Assembly: GCA_045576675.1 (NCBI GenBank)
Contig: JAZNGX010000063.1
Coordinates: 1 to 10,772 of the forward strand
DNA: 10,772 nucleotides
Origin: JAZNGX01 sp045576675
GTDB taxonomy: Bacteria > Bacillota > Clostridia > Monoglobales > Firm-18
Direction: 5' to 3'
The notes under the pieces were generated by a model that ran no database searches, was not told where the DNA came from, and saw nothing but the letters and a program-made list of their open reading frames with translations. The first letter of the stretch is position 1. Each line of letters starts with the position of its first letter. Shown piece after piece: positions 1-5,792 of this stretch. Position numbers and translations under genes: made by a program.

Positions 1-33
1 ATATTGCTACGCAGTTATATTCTGCTTACGCCG

Positions 34-148
34 AGTGATATTGTGCTTTGCACAGTTTAAAGGTAAATATAATATCACTGAAACCAAAGTTTTCAATACC
101 ACTTTTGATTTATCAAAAATACCACTCCATCGAAGAAGGAATATCACT
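34..148. repeat. Iterated AATAYCACT motif, about 23-base spacing
   Basis: The nonamer AATAYCACT occurs at 71-79, 95-103, 118-126 and 140-148, so start-to-start distances are 24, 23 and 22 bases. An inverted copy (AGTGATATT) lies at 34-42. Sequence between copies is not conserved. The surrounding bases 1-192 show no gene I can support: one frame is open to a TGA near 187-189 but its translation resembles no protein I know. The array could be a degenerate dispersed repeat or a set of protein-binding sites. The motif positions are seen directly; function is unknown. Confidence 0.5.
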
Positions 149-192
149 AAAATATTTGCATCTATATTGTTCTGCTTTTCCAAAGTCTGAAT

Positions 193-230
193 GACACCGA
201 AGGTGTTGTTCAGTGTTTTTCTTTGGTGTC
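193..230. repeat. Inverted repeat (hairpin) left of the IS remnant
   Basis: GACACCGAAG (193-202) can pair with CTTTGGTGTC (221-230) over 10 positions with one G-T pair. A smaller alternative hairpin, ACACC-GAA-GGTGT, sits at 194-206. It lies 19 bases before the IS200-type terminator hairpin. It may be part of the transposon left end (IS200/IS605 ends carry subterminal hairpins) or a terminator of whatever lay upstream. The pairing is seen; the role is inferred. Confidence 0.4.
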
Positions 231-249
231 TTTAGTTTTGGAAAATAAC

Positions 250-268
250 CCCCCGGTTATACCGGGGG
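250..268. terminator. Terminator-like hairpin of the IS200-type left end
   Basis: CCCCCGGT (250-257) pairs perfectly with ACCGGGGG (261-268) around a TAT loop. It is an 8-bp very GC-rich stem in an AT-rich region, flanked by A- and T-rich runs. IS200 elements are known to carry such a hairpin near the left end, where it blocks transcription entering from outside. Its position before tnpA fits that role. Confidence 0.6.
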
Positions 269-292
269 ATAATAAAAATGCTTCAGCAAAAG

Positions 293-359
293 AAAAACCT
301 CTATGATATAATAGTAAATGGTTTGGCGACCGCATTACTAAAAAATCATGGAGGTTTTT
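293..359 (+). promoter_or_regulatory. RBS-sequestering hairpin in the tnpA leader
   Basis: Bases 293-306 (AAAAACCTCTATGA) pair with 346-359 (TCATGGAGGTTTTT) along all 14 positions, with one G-U pair in RNA. The right arm contains the GGAGG ribosome binding site for the ATG at 364, so the folded leader hides it. The same arrangement is established in IS200, where it limits transposase synthesis. The loop is 39 bases. Confidence 0.65.
304..312 (+). promoter_or_regulatory. Extended -10 promoter for tnpA remnant
   Basis: TGATATAAT at 304-312 is a perfect extended -10 element (TGn-TATAAT). No good -35 is visible, as is usual for extended -10 promoters. A transcript would begin near 319 and so lack the left arm of the 293-359 hairpin; only transcripts entering from further upstream would fold it. 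This is consistent with protection against outside transcription. Confidence 0.4.
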
Positions 360-363
360 AACA

Positions 364-551
364 ATGGTAGAGAAAAATGAAATTAAAAGCACAGCACATT
401 CAAAATACAGATGTCAGTATCATATAGTTTTTGCACCAAAGTTTAGGCGAAAAGAAATATATGGGCAACTAAAGAAGATATTGGTGGAATATTGAGAAAA
501 CTCTGCGACCAAAAAGGTGTAGAAATAATAGAAGCAGAGGCATGTGCTGAC
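364..551 (+). pseudogene. tnpA: IS200-type transposase TnpA, truncated and frameshifted
   Basis: The frame from ATG 364 reads MVEKNEIKSTAHSKYRCQYH and continues IVFAPKFRRKEIYGQLK, the typical start of IS200-family TnpA (single-strand, HUH-tyrosine transposase). It ends at a TGA at 493-495. One base is missing near 475-477: in the frame beginning at 477 the similarity resumes as DIGGILRKLCDQKGVEIIEA and EACAD, ending at 551. The family then expects the HUH motif (H-x-H), but the sequence changes into unrelated bases overlapping the end of the neighbouring AraC gene. The remnant therefore covers about the first 60 of roughly 150 residues, lacks the HUH pair and the catalytic tyrosine, and is dead. 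The GGAGG at 350-354 decides the start. Confidence 0.8.
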
Positions 552-554
552 ACT

Positions 555-1427
555 TTAAATCATCAGTCTTGATTTTATGGTTTTTATATAGCTTGTGGGC
601 GATTGGTTTTCATACTGCTTAAAGATTTTGCTGAAATAGTGTACAGATGAAAAACCTACCATAAACGAAATTTCCGTAAGATTGTAACTTCCGCTTCGCA
701 TAAGCTTTTTTGCTTCTTTGATTTTCAATTTGTTTATATAAGAAATTACTGTTTCACCATATACGGAGCGGAATTTGTTGCATAATGTTGTTGTGTTTGT
801 ACCAAACAAAAAGCAGATTTCAGACAAACGTATTTTCTCTTTGAAGTTTTCATTTAAGTATCTGCATATTTCCTGAATCTTATCGTCTGAAACATCGTTT
901 GTTTCGTTAATCTGGATGTTTATTTTGCTGCGGATGAGTTCTATCAAAAGATTTTCAAGCTTTATTTTAATCAATTGGTCTGCACCAAACGGTATATCTT
1001 TTCTTTTTTTCATATCCTTTTGCCCCGGAATGTCGTAAGGCGGCTCGAAAACGTTTCTGCCCTCTTTTATGATTTCTGCAAGTAATTTTTTTTGTGCTTC
1101 ATTAAGAGTAACAATATCGTTTGCAAACATATCAAGCTCCTTTGAGTTGCATTCAAAGCCTATTATGATTACATTTGAAGCCTCGTTTTGTGGACAGTAC
1201 AACGAATGTGCTTCATTGCTTTTGTGTATTATCAGTTGATTTTCCTTTATTTCCCCTGCATAATTATCAGCTTCAACTGTTATAAAACCACTGTCTACAT
1301 ATAAAAGCTCGCGGAAAGGATGACTGTCTTTAGATGTGTGGAATTGATTAACAAACTCAAAATAATGCAAATTTGCTATTTTTGTAACGGCTATAACATT
1401 TATGAATCGTTTTAATTTATATTCCAA
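555..1427 (-). CDS. AraC-family transcriptional regulator with N-terminal cupin
   Basis: A protein of about 290 residues with a ligand-sensing N-terminal half and an AraC-type DNA-binding C-terminal half. The first part (about residues 15-110) looks like an AraC cupin, with HPFRELLYVDSG followed by a beta-rich stretch. The last 100 residues hold two helix-turn-helix units: RLSEICFLFG...LCNKFRSVYG and LTEISFMVGFSSVHYFSKIF, the second being the classic AraC signature. The start is chosen as TTG at 1427 because GAGGTGAG (1432-1439) is then correctly spaced; the GTG at 1436 in the same frame lies inside that ribosome binding site. The gene diverges from the M24-ASRT-creatininase-DUF4432 operon and is most likely its activator, sensing the substrate or an intermediate. 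Its stop codon (555-557) directly abuts the IS200 remnant, so the original C-terminus may have been altered by one or a few residues. The family assignment is firm; the ligand is unknown. Confidence 0.9.
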   Translation of the reverse strand: MEYKLKRFINVIAVTKIANLHYFEFVNQFHTSKDSHPFRELLYVDSGFITVEADNYAGEIKENQLIIHKSNEAHSLYCPQNEASNVIIIGFECNSKELDMFANDIVTLNEAQKKLLAEIIKEGRNVFEPPYDIPGQKDMKKRKDIPFGADQLIKIKLENLLIELIRSKINIQINETNDVSDDKIQEICRYLNENFKEKIRLSEICFLFGTNTTTLCNKFRSVYGETVISYINKLKIKEAKKLMRSGSYNLTEISFMVGFSSVHYFSKIFKQYENQSPTSYIKTIKSRLMI

Positions 1428-1470
1428 AAATCTCACCTCTTAACATATTTTATCATTATATACCAATATG

Positions 1471-1522
1471 TCAATAGTTTATATTAAATTAAATTTATTT
1501 AAAATAATGCAAAAACTATTGA
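1471..1522. promoter_or_regulatory. Candidate AraC-type operator: 10-bp inverted repeat
   Basis: TCAATAGTTT (1471-1480) and its exact reverse complement AAACTATTGA (1513-1522) flank an AT-only-like spacer. Their centres are 42 bases apart, four helical turns, so both sit on the same DNA face. The right copy would lie around -48 of a start site near 1566, the left copy near -90. The left copy also touches possible promoter elements for the regulator gene (minus-strand TATAAT at 1455-1460), which would allow autoregulation. The repeat is seen; binding by the divergent AraC protein is inferred. Confidence 0.5.
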
Positions 1523-1550
1523 AGATTTTCTAAATACAAATTTCTTGATT

Positions 1551-1559
1551 TGATATATA
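1551..1559 (+). promoter_or_regulatory. Weak extended -10 promoter of the M24 operon
   Basis: TGATATATA (1551-1559) fits an extended -10 element, but no -35 resembling TTGACA is found 17 bases upstream (TAAATA at 1531-1536). A weak promoter preceded by an inverted repeat is what an activator-dependent operon would show. Confidence 0.35.
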
Positions 1560-1597
1560 CTGAAATAAACAATACTAATCTAAGGAGATGTTTTTAT

Positions 1598-2770
1598 ATG
1601 TCAAGAATTTGTATACCTGATTACGAATACAAAGAAAGAATTGCAAAAGCTGCTAAATTGGTGGCTGCAAAAGGTCTGGATGTAATGGTTGTTTCATCAA
1701 CTGAATCAGACTATGCTAATGCAAGATATTTCAGTGGCTTCTGGCCGTTGTTTGAACGTGCAGGCGTTGCAATTGCTGCAAATGGTGATGCTGCGTTGAT
1801 GGTTGGCCCCGAATGCATTATATTTGCTCAGGACGTTGCTAAGATGGATAAAATCTTCTGTCTGAGAGAGTTCAGAGAGTCTGCTGACCCGTCATATCCT
1901 GAGCTTAAAGCAAATACATTTGAAGATGTTTTCAAAGCTATTGGCGTAACAGGCAAAAACATTAAAATAGGTCTTGGCAGCTATGTTGAATGTACATTAC
2001 CCATTTATGAGGGATTAAAAGAAAGCTATCCAAACGCTGAAATTGTTAAATGCAACGATATTATGGTAGAACTTCGCAAAATCAAGAGTAAGAACGAGCT
2101 TGCTTGTATTCAGGAAGGCTTCAGAATTGTTGATTTAGCTACTGATGAAGTTATCCGTAACTTAAAGCCGGGCGTAACAGAGCTGCAGATGGTTGGTATT
2201 GCTCAGCGTGTTATTTATGAAGAAGGTGCAGAGTATGAAGGTCTTCCGATGTATGTGTTCAGTGAGAAATCAACAAGCCATGCTATAAGCCGTTCAGGCT
2301 ACAGAACAATCAACAAGGGCGATATTGTTCAGCTTAACCTTTCTGCTAAAATTGACGGTTACTCACCTGCTATCGGTCTGCCTGTTGTTATGGGTAAGCT
2401 TGAGGGTGAAAGACGCAGAGTTGTTGAGTTCTGTAAGCAGGCGCACGACTGGACAGTTGACCAGTTAAAAGCGGGCGTTATAGCAAGCGACATCGCAAAG
2501 GATTTTTACAAGATGTATGTTGATAACGGCTTTAAAGATAATTTTGTATATGGCCCATGTCACGGAACAGGTATGATTGAAGTTGAAGCACCGTGGATGG
2601 AAACAATAAGCGATTATGCTCTTGAAGAAAATATGACATTCCAGGTAGATACATTCATTTCAGGCGACGGCTTTGGTGTGCGTTGGGAAAAGGGTATCGC
2701 TATTACAAAAGATGGCTGCCATTCAATGACAGACTATCTGAAGAAAGGAATTATAGAGCTTGATGTGTGA
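1598..2770 (+). CDS. Creatinase-like M24 (pita-bread fold) hydrolase
   Basis: A 390-residue protein of the creatinase / Xaa-Pro aminopeptidase superfamily: creatinase-type N-terminal domain (about 1-160) followed by the pita-bread domain (about 165-385). Metal-dependent members need two Asp, one His and two acidic residues. Here the first Asp is Asn247 (GDIVQLN), the second falls at Pro257 (GYSPAIG), His322 is kept (CHGTG), the next Glu is Asp351 (QVD) and Glu364 (RWEKG) is kept. Pseudomonas creatinase, which works without metal, also has Asn in the first position and uses a histidine near residue 232; His228 (TSHAIS) here lies at the matching place. A creatinase-like, metal-free hydrolase is therefore more likely than a peptidase. 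The start is ATG 1598, behind AAGGAG at 1582-1587; the frame is open further upstream to 1550 but that region holds the promoter. It is the first gene of the operon and overlaps the next by 8 bases. Substrate not established. Confidence 0.85.
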   Translation: MSRICIPDYEYKERIAKAAKLVAAKGLDVMVVSSTESDYANARYFSGFWPLFERAGVAIAANGDAALMVGPECIIFAQDVAKMDKIFCLREFRESADPSYPELKANTFEDVFKAIGVTGKNIKIGLGSYVECTLPIYEGLKESYPNAEIVKCNDIMVELRKIKSKNELACIQEGFRIVDLATDEVIRNLKPGVTELQMVGIAQRVIYEEGAEYEGLPMYVFSEKSTSHAISRSGYRTINKGDIVQLNLSAKIDGYSPAIGLPVVMGKLEGERRRVVEFCKQAHDWTVDQLKAGVIASDIAKDFYKMYVDNGFKDNFVYGPCHGTGMIEVEAPWMETISDYALEENMTFQVDTFISGDGFGVRWEKGIAITKDGCHSMTDYLKKGIIELDV

Positions 2771-3134
2771 TAAAATAGGAAAAAAGGTATGGATTATTCC
2801 CGATTGCGAGCTTCCGCCTGCAGGAGAGGGAGTAGCTAAAGGGCACGAATCTGTTATTATAGTTAACGACAGCGATGTTGACGCTGAAATCGCCGTAAAA
2901 CTGTTTTTTACGGATAAGGATGCATATGAGAATATCAAATGGACGGTTAAAGCAGGAAGAGTACGTTGCTTCCGAACAAACAATATTGAGGATATGTGTG
3001 GCTTTGAGGTTCCGCTTGCAACTCAATATGCAATGAAATTAACATCCAACTGCGAAATAGTTGTGCAGTATGGCAGACTTGATAATACACAGCCAAATCT
3101 TGCGTTTTATACAACGCTTGCATATACTGAGTGA
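2763..3134 (+). CDS. ASRT-family small-molecule-binding protein (sensory rhodopsin transducer-like)
   Basis: A 123-residue protein recognisable as a relative of the Anabaena sensory rhodopsin transducer: IGKKVWIIPD near the start, GHESVIIVN, AEIAVKLFFTDKD, VQYGRLD and a C-terminal TTLAY all occur in family order. The fold is a beta sandwich that forms tetramers. Most family members occur in bacteria without rhodopsin and have been proposed to bind sugars or other small molecules beside catabolic enzymes, which fits this operon. No signal peptide or membrane segment is seen, so it is probably cytoplasmic. The ATG at 2763 overlaps the end of the M24 gene by 8 bases (a TTG at 2760 is the alternative), which suggests translational coupling. 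It could be a ligand carrier, a regulator or an enzyme accessory; the sequence does not decide. Confidence 0.85.
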   Translation: MCDKIGKKVWIIPDCELPPAGEGVAKGHESVIIVNDSDVDAEIAVKLFFTDKDAYENIKWTVKAGRVRCFRTNNIEDMCGFEVPLATQYAMKLTSNCEIVVQYGRLDNTQPNLAFYTTLAYTE

Positions 3135-3144
3135 GGTGTAAACT

Positions 3145-3879
3145 ATGGAATATAATATGAGTTTTCCAAGGGAGCTTGATAACGTAAAGAAAAACAGAAT
3201 ACCAACAGTTATGTGTGGTGGCACTGTTGAGTATCATGGGCCTCACTGTGCTTATGGCTGTGATACTTTAATAGCAGAGGGGTTAATAAAAAAGCTTGCC
3301 GAAAAGAAGGAAATTATGATTGCACCCACAATCTATTACAGCCCTTCAAGCTACGCGGTAGCCGATGAAACAAGCGGCACAGTTCATATAGAGGAGGACG
3401 TTTTTGAAGCATATCTGTTTCAGATTTTTATGAATATGCTTGATGCGGGCTTACGCAATATTTATGTGGTTATTCATCATCAGTTTGAACAGGAAAACCT
3501 TATGCCAATGACACTTTCGTATATGAAAGCTGCTAAACGTGCCACAATGAGATATCTTGAAAAAACTCAGGGCCGCGGATGGTGGGGCAGTGAAAACTAT
3601 GCTTCGTATTATGAAAATCTTGGTGGCGGAGATGACCCGTTTTCGTGGATTAAGGTTATTCCAACAATGAGCACAGAGGTGTAGACCGCAACAGGCTATG
3701 ACCATGCAGGTAAATATGAGTGTTCAATCCTTATGTCACTTTATCCTGATGCAGTTAAGCTTGACAGACTTGGTGATATTGAACACTGGTTTACCAAAAG
3801 TGCTGCAGAAGCATCAACTGAAATCGGCGATGAAATGGTAAAAAAATCACTTGAATACTTAGAGCAAAAAATTGTGTGA
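3145..3879 (+). pseudogene. Creatininase-family amidohydrolase interrupted by one in-frame TAG
   Basis: The frame from ATG 3145 (GAGGTG at 3133-3138) encodes the creatininase fold: CGGTVEYHGPHCAYGCD carries the metal-binding Glu29, His31 and Asp40, and IHHQFEQEN (His111/112, Glu115/117) matches the NGHYEN-type motif. A TAG at 3682-3684 stops translation after 179 residues. The same frame then continues for 64 codons to a TGA at 3877-3879 and still reads as the family's C-terminus: TATGYDHAGKYECSILM matches the HAG/S..ETS motif (His187, Glu192, the substrate-binding and catalytic pair in creatininase), followed by YPDAV. With the TAG as a sense codon the product would be 244 residues, a normal family length; the short product would lack essential residues. 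It could be a recent nonsense mutation, an amber read-through, or a sequence error. It lies 10 bases after the ASRT gene and 32 before the DUF4432 gene, in one operon. The family includes amidohydrolases for creatinine and for formamides; substrate unknown. Confidence 0.8.
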
Positions 3880-3911
3880 TTGCCCTTTTAATAATCGGAT
3901 GGGGTGAAATT

Positions 3912-4967
3912 ATGAAAATAGTTTTGCAGAAAAATTTTTTTACTGAAATTAAACAGAGTTTTTTAACATATGGTGATTTTAGAATTAATGCGTTCAGATA
4001 TAAATCGGGCGTTGAAGCGTTAGAAATTGAAAATTCGGTCTGTTCGTTTATATTCACACCGTTTAAAGGTCAGCAAATATGGCATTTTAAAGTGGCGGGA
4101 GAAGAGCTTTCAATGCAGACCACGGTTAAGGAGCCGCAGAAGTCATCGGTATATCTTGAAAATTATGGTGGTTTTTTGTATCATTGCGGCGTGATTTCGT
4201 TTGGTGCTGCAGATGCAACGCATCCTCAGCATGGTGAAATCCCAAATGCAGAATATGCCACTGCTTATATTTCTTGTGGTGAAGATGCAAAGGGAAGATA
4301 TATCTGTCTTGGCGGCGAGCTTAATCACGATACTGCATTTGTACGTAAATACAGATTTTCGCCTGAAATTAAGCTGTATGAAAACAGCAGCATGTTCAGA
4401 ATTAATGTTAAGCTTGAGAATTTGCGAGAATATCCTATGGAATATATGTATCTTTGTCATATTAATTTTAAGCCGATAGACGGTGCAAAGCTTATATACA
4501 GTGCAAAACAGGATGCAGAGCATATAAAAATATATAGGTCTTGCGGCTCGGATAAGCTTGAGAAGTATCTTGATAGGCTTGAAAGAGATATAACTGTTAT
4601 GAATGATGTTGGCGGTGAAGAACAGTGCTATGATCCTGAAATCTGCTTTGGAATAAAGTACGAGGCTGATGAAGCAGGCAGAGCACACACAATGCAGTAT
4701 ACAAATGACGGTGCGTGTTATGTATCACACCCGAGTGATGTATTAAATAATGGCGTGCGTTGGATTTCCAGAACCAAAAACGAGGATTCAATGGGAATGA
4801 TTTTGCCCGCCACTGCCGAGCATATCGGATATGAATACGCAAAAAATAACGGTCAGCTTAAAGTACTTGCCGCAAATGAGGCTTTGGAGTTTTATATAGA
4901 AGCAGGGTATATAAATAAAAACGAGGCAGACAGAATAAAAGAAAAAATTAATTTAATGATTAGTTGA
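3912..4967 (+). CDS. DUF4432 family protein (aldose 1-epimerase-like)
   Basis: A 351-residue protein matching the DUF4432 family, which has the galactose-mutarotase (supersandwich) fold. Recognisable parts are TPFKGQQIW near residue 50, YHCGVISFGA (His91), THPQHGEIPNAEY (His104, His107), the LCHINF strand near residue 180, and PATAEHIGYEYAKNNGQLK near the end (Glu303, His304). In mutarotases such His and Glu residues open and close the sugar ring; in this family the reaction is not well established. The start is ATG 3912 behind GGGGTGA at 3901-3907; an upstream in-frame GTG at 3876 overlaps the creatininase stop and has no ribosome binding site. It is the last gene of the operon, directly before a strong terminator. 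Its presence argues that the operon's substrate or product is a sugar or sugar derivative. Confidence 0.85.
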   Translation: MKIVLQKNFFTEIKQSFLTYGDFRINAFRYKSGVEALEIENSVCSFIFTPFKGQQIWHFKVAGEELSMQTTVKEPQKSSVYLENYGGFLYHCGVISFGAADATHPQHGEIPNAEYATAYISCGEDAKGRYICLGGELNHDTAFVRKYRFSPEIKLYENSSMFRINVKLENLREYPMEYMYLCHINFKPIDGAKLIYSAKQDAEHIKIYRSCGSDKLEKYLDRLERDITVMNDVGGEEQCYDPEICFGIKYEADEAGRAHTMQYTNDGACYVSHPSDVLNNGVRWISRTKNEDSMGMILPATAEHIGYEYAKNNGQLKVLAANEALEFYIEAGYINKNEADRIKEKINLMIS

Positions 4968-4972
4968 CAATG

Positions 4973-5008
4973 AAAAACCATCAGGGAAAATCTTCTCTGA
5001 TGGTTTTT
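4973..5008 (+). terminator. Rho-independent terminator of the M24-DUF4432 operon
   Basis: AAAAACCATCAG (4973-4984) pairs with CTGATGGTTTTT (4997-5008). The stem continues inward (GGAA with TTCT, one G-U pair) to an AATC tetraloop, giving about 16 base pairs. It starts 5 bases after the DUF4432 stop and ends in a T run. Confidence 0.85.
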
Positions 5009-5073
5009 GACTATATAGTTTTTAATGCAGGATAACGATAGAATTTTAATATTACCACCGTTTAAAGGGTTTA

Positions 5074-5082
5074 TGATATAAT
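5074..5082 (+). promoter_or_regulatory. Extended -10 promoter for the DUF554-LysR unit
   Basis: TGATATAAT (5074-5082) is a perfect extended -10 element, 17 bases before the ATG at 5100. No convincing -35 precedes it. The leader would be only about 10 bases long, but GAGGTGAG at 5089-5096 would still be near its 5' end. The sequence TATGATATAATA also occurs in the IS remnant leader. Confidence 0.45.
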
Positions 5083-5099
5083 AATAGTGAGGTGAGAAT

Positions 5100-5786
5100 A
5101 TGGGAATTATTGTAAACTCATTATCTATTATTTCGGGAACGCTGTTGGGAAACATATTTAAAAACAAAATTAAGCTTACAAATTACACTGTTCTTGGTAT
5201 AAGTATAATGATTATAAGTTTAGTGAGCTTTCTTGAAAATATATTTGCAATAAATGGAATGATGTTAAAAAGCAACGAATTGCTTGTGGTGGTTTTTTCA
5301 CTGATTATAGGCTCTTTTTTAGGCGACTGGATTGATATAGAAGGCAGAATAAGCTACATATCGGACAATGCTGAAAAAGGTTTTTCAAATACAATTGATG
5401 CGGCTTTGTTTTTCGGTGTGGGCGGACTTCAGATATGTGGCCCTGTGTTAATGGCAACATCAGGTGACAGCAGTATGCTGATTTTAAAAAGCCTGATTGA
5501 TTTTCCTTTTGCAATTATGTTTGGTATAAGCTATGGTAAAAGCGTCGTTTTGTCAGCCTTGCCTGTTGCAATAACTCAGTTTTTGATTGTTGCTCTCACG
5601 ATGGCTTCGTCTGCATTTTTTGACACAACTGTTGTGCGTCAATTATGTGCAATGGGTTACATTATATTGTTTTTTTCGGGTTTTAATTTAATTTGCGAGA
5701 AAAAGAATAAAATAAATAATGTAAATATGATTATTGGAATTATTATAATTATATTGTATAATACAGTTATAAAATTGTGGGGGTAA
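5100..5786 (+). CDS. DUF554 family integral membrane protein
   Basis: A 228-residue, very hydrophobic protein of the DUF554 family (YdfK/YqgA type), a putative transporter group of unknown substrate. The N-terminal GIIVNSLSIISGTLLGN is the family's usual opening; further marks are LIIGSFLGDW near residue 72, ALFFGVGGLQICGPV near residue 105 and LKSLIDFPFAIMFG near residue 132. About six membrane helices can be read, the last ending near residue 225. The family usually has a small or acidic pattern in the VGAMAIVGS-like segment; here it is VGGLQICGP, a mild variant. ATG 5100 follows GAGGTGAG. The LysR gene starts 6 bases after the stop, so the two are co-transcribed and probably coupled. The LysR protein may control this gene. 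Confidence 0.85.
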   Translation: MGIIVNSLSIISGTLLGNIFKNKIKLTNYTVLGISIMIISLVSFLENIFAINGMMLKSNELLVVVFSLIIGSFLGDWIDIEGRISYISDNAEKGFSNTIDAALFFGVGGLQICGPVLMATSGDSSMLILKSLIDFPFAIMFGISYGKSVVLSALPVAITQFLIVALTMASSAFFDTTVVRQLCAMGYIILFFSGFNLICEKKNKINNVNMIIGIIIIILYNTVIKLWG

Positions 5787-5792
5787 GCTTAA

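Larger units (their letters stand above)
249..551 (+). mobile_element. Remnant of an IS200/IS605-family insertion sequence (left part only)
   Basis: Three features in IS200 order are present: a GC-rich terminator-like hairpin (250-268), a long hairpin that buries the ribosome binding site (293-359), and the start of tnpA (364 onward). The transposase similarity stops after residues EACAD at 551, just before the expected HUH histidines, and the next bases belong to the end of the AraC-type gene. The right end of the element is therefore missing. The exact left boundary is not determinable; it could lie further left, near 190. The element cannot encode an active transposase. Confidence 0.7.

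Noticed and set aside
71..148. CRISPR array
   Set aside because: Only 9 bases are repeated, at 22-24-base spacing. CRISPR repeats are longer and separated by spacers of about 30 bases; no cas genes are in the window.
1550..1597. Upstream start of the M24 protein at 1550
   Set aside because: The start codon falls on the extended -10 region and the extra residues do not resemble the family; ATG 1598 has a good AAGGAG site.
3682..3684. Firm call of pyrrolysine at the creatininase TAG
   Set aside because: Pyrrolysine is known mainly in methylamine methyltransferases, and no pyl genes are in the window. The TAG is reported as unexplained instead.
4143..4688. 181-codon open frame on the minus strand opposite the DUF4432 gene
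   Set aside because: It is antisense to a clear family member, has no ribosome binding site of note, and its translation is rich in Ile, Cys and Phe as expected for a shadow frame.
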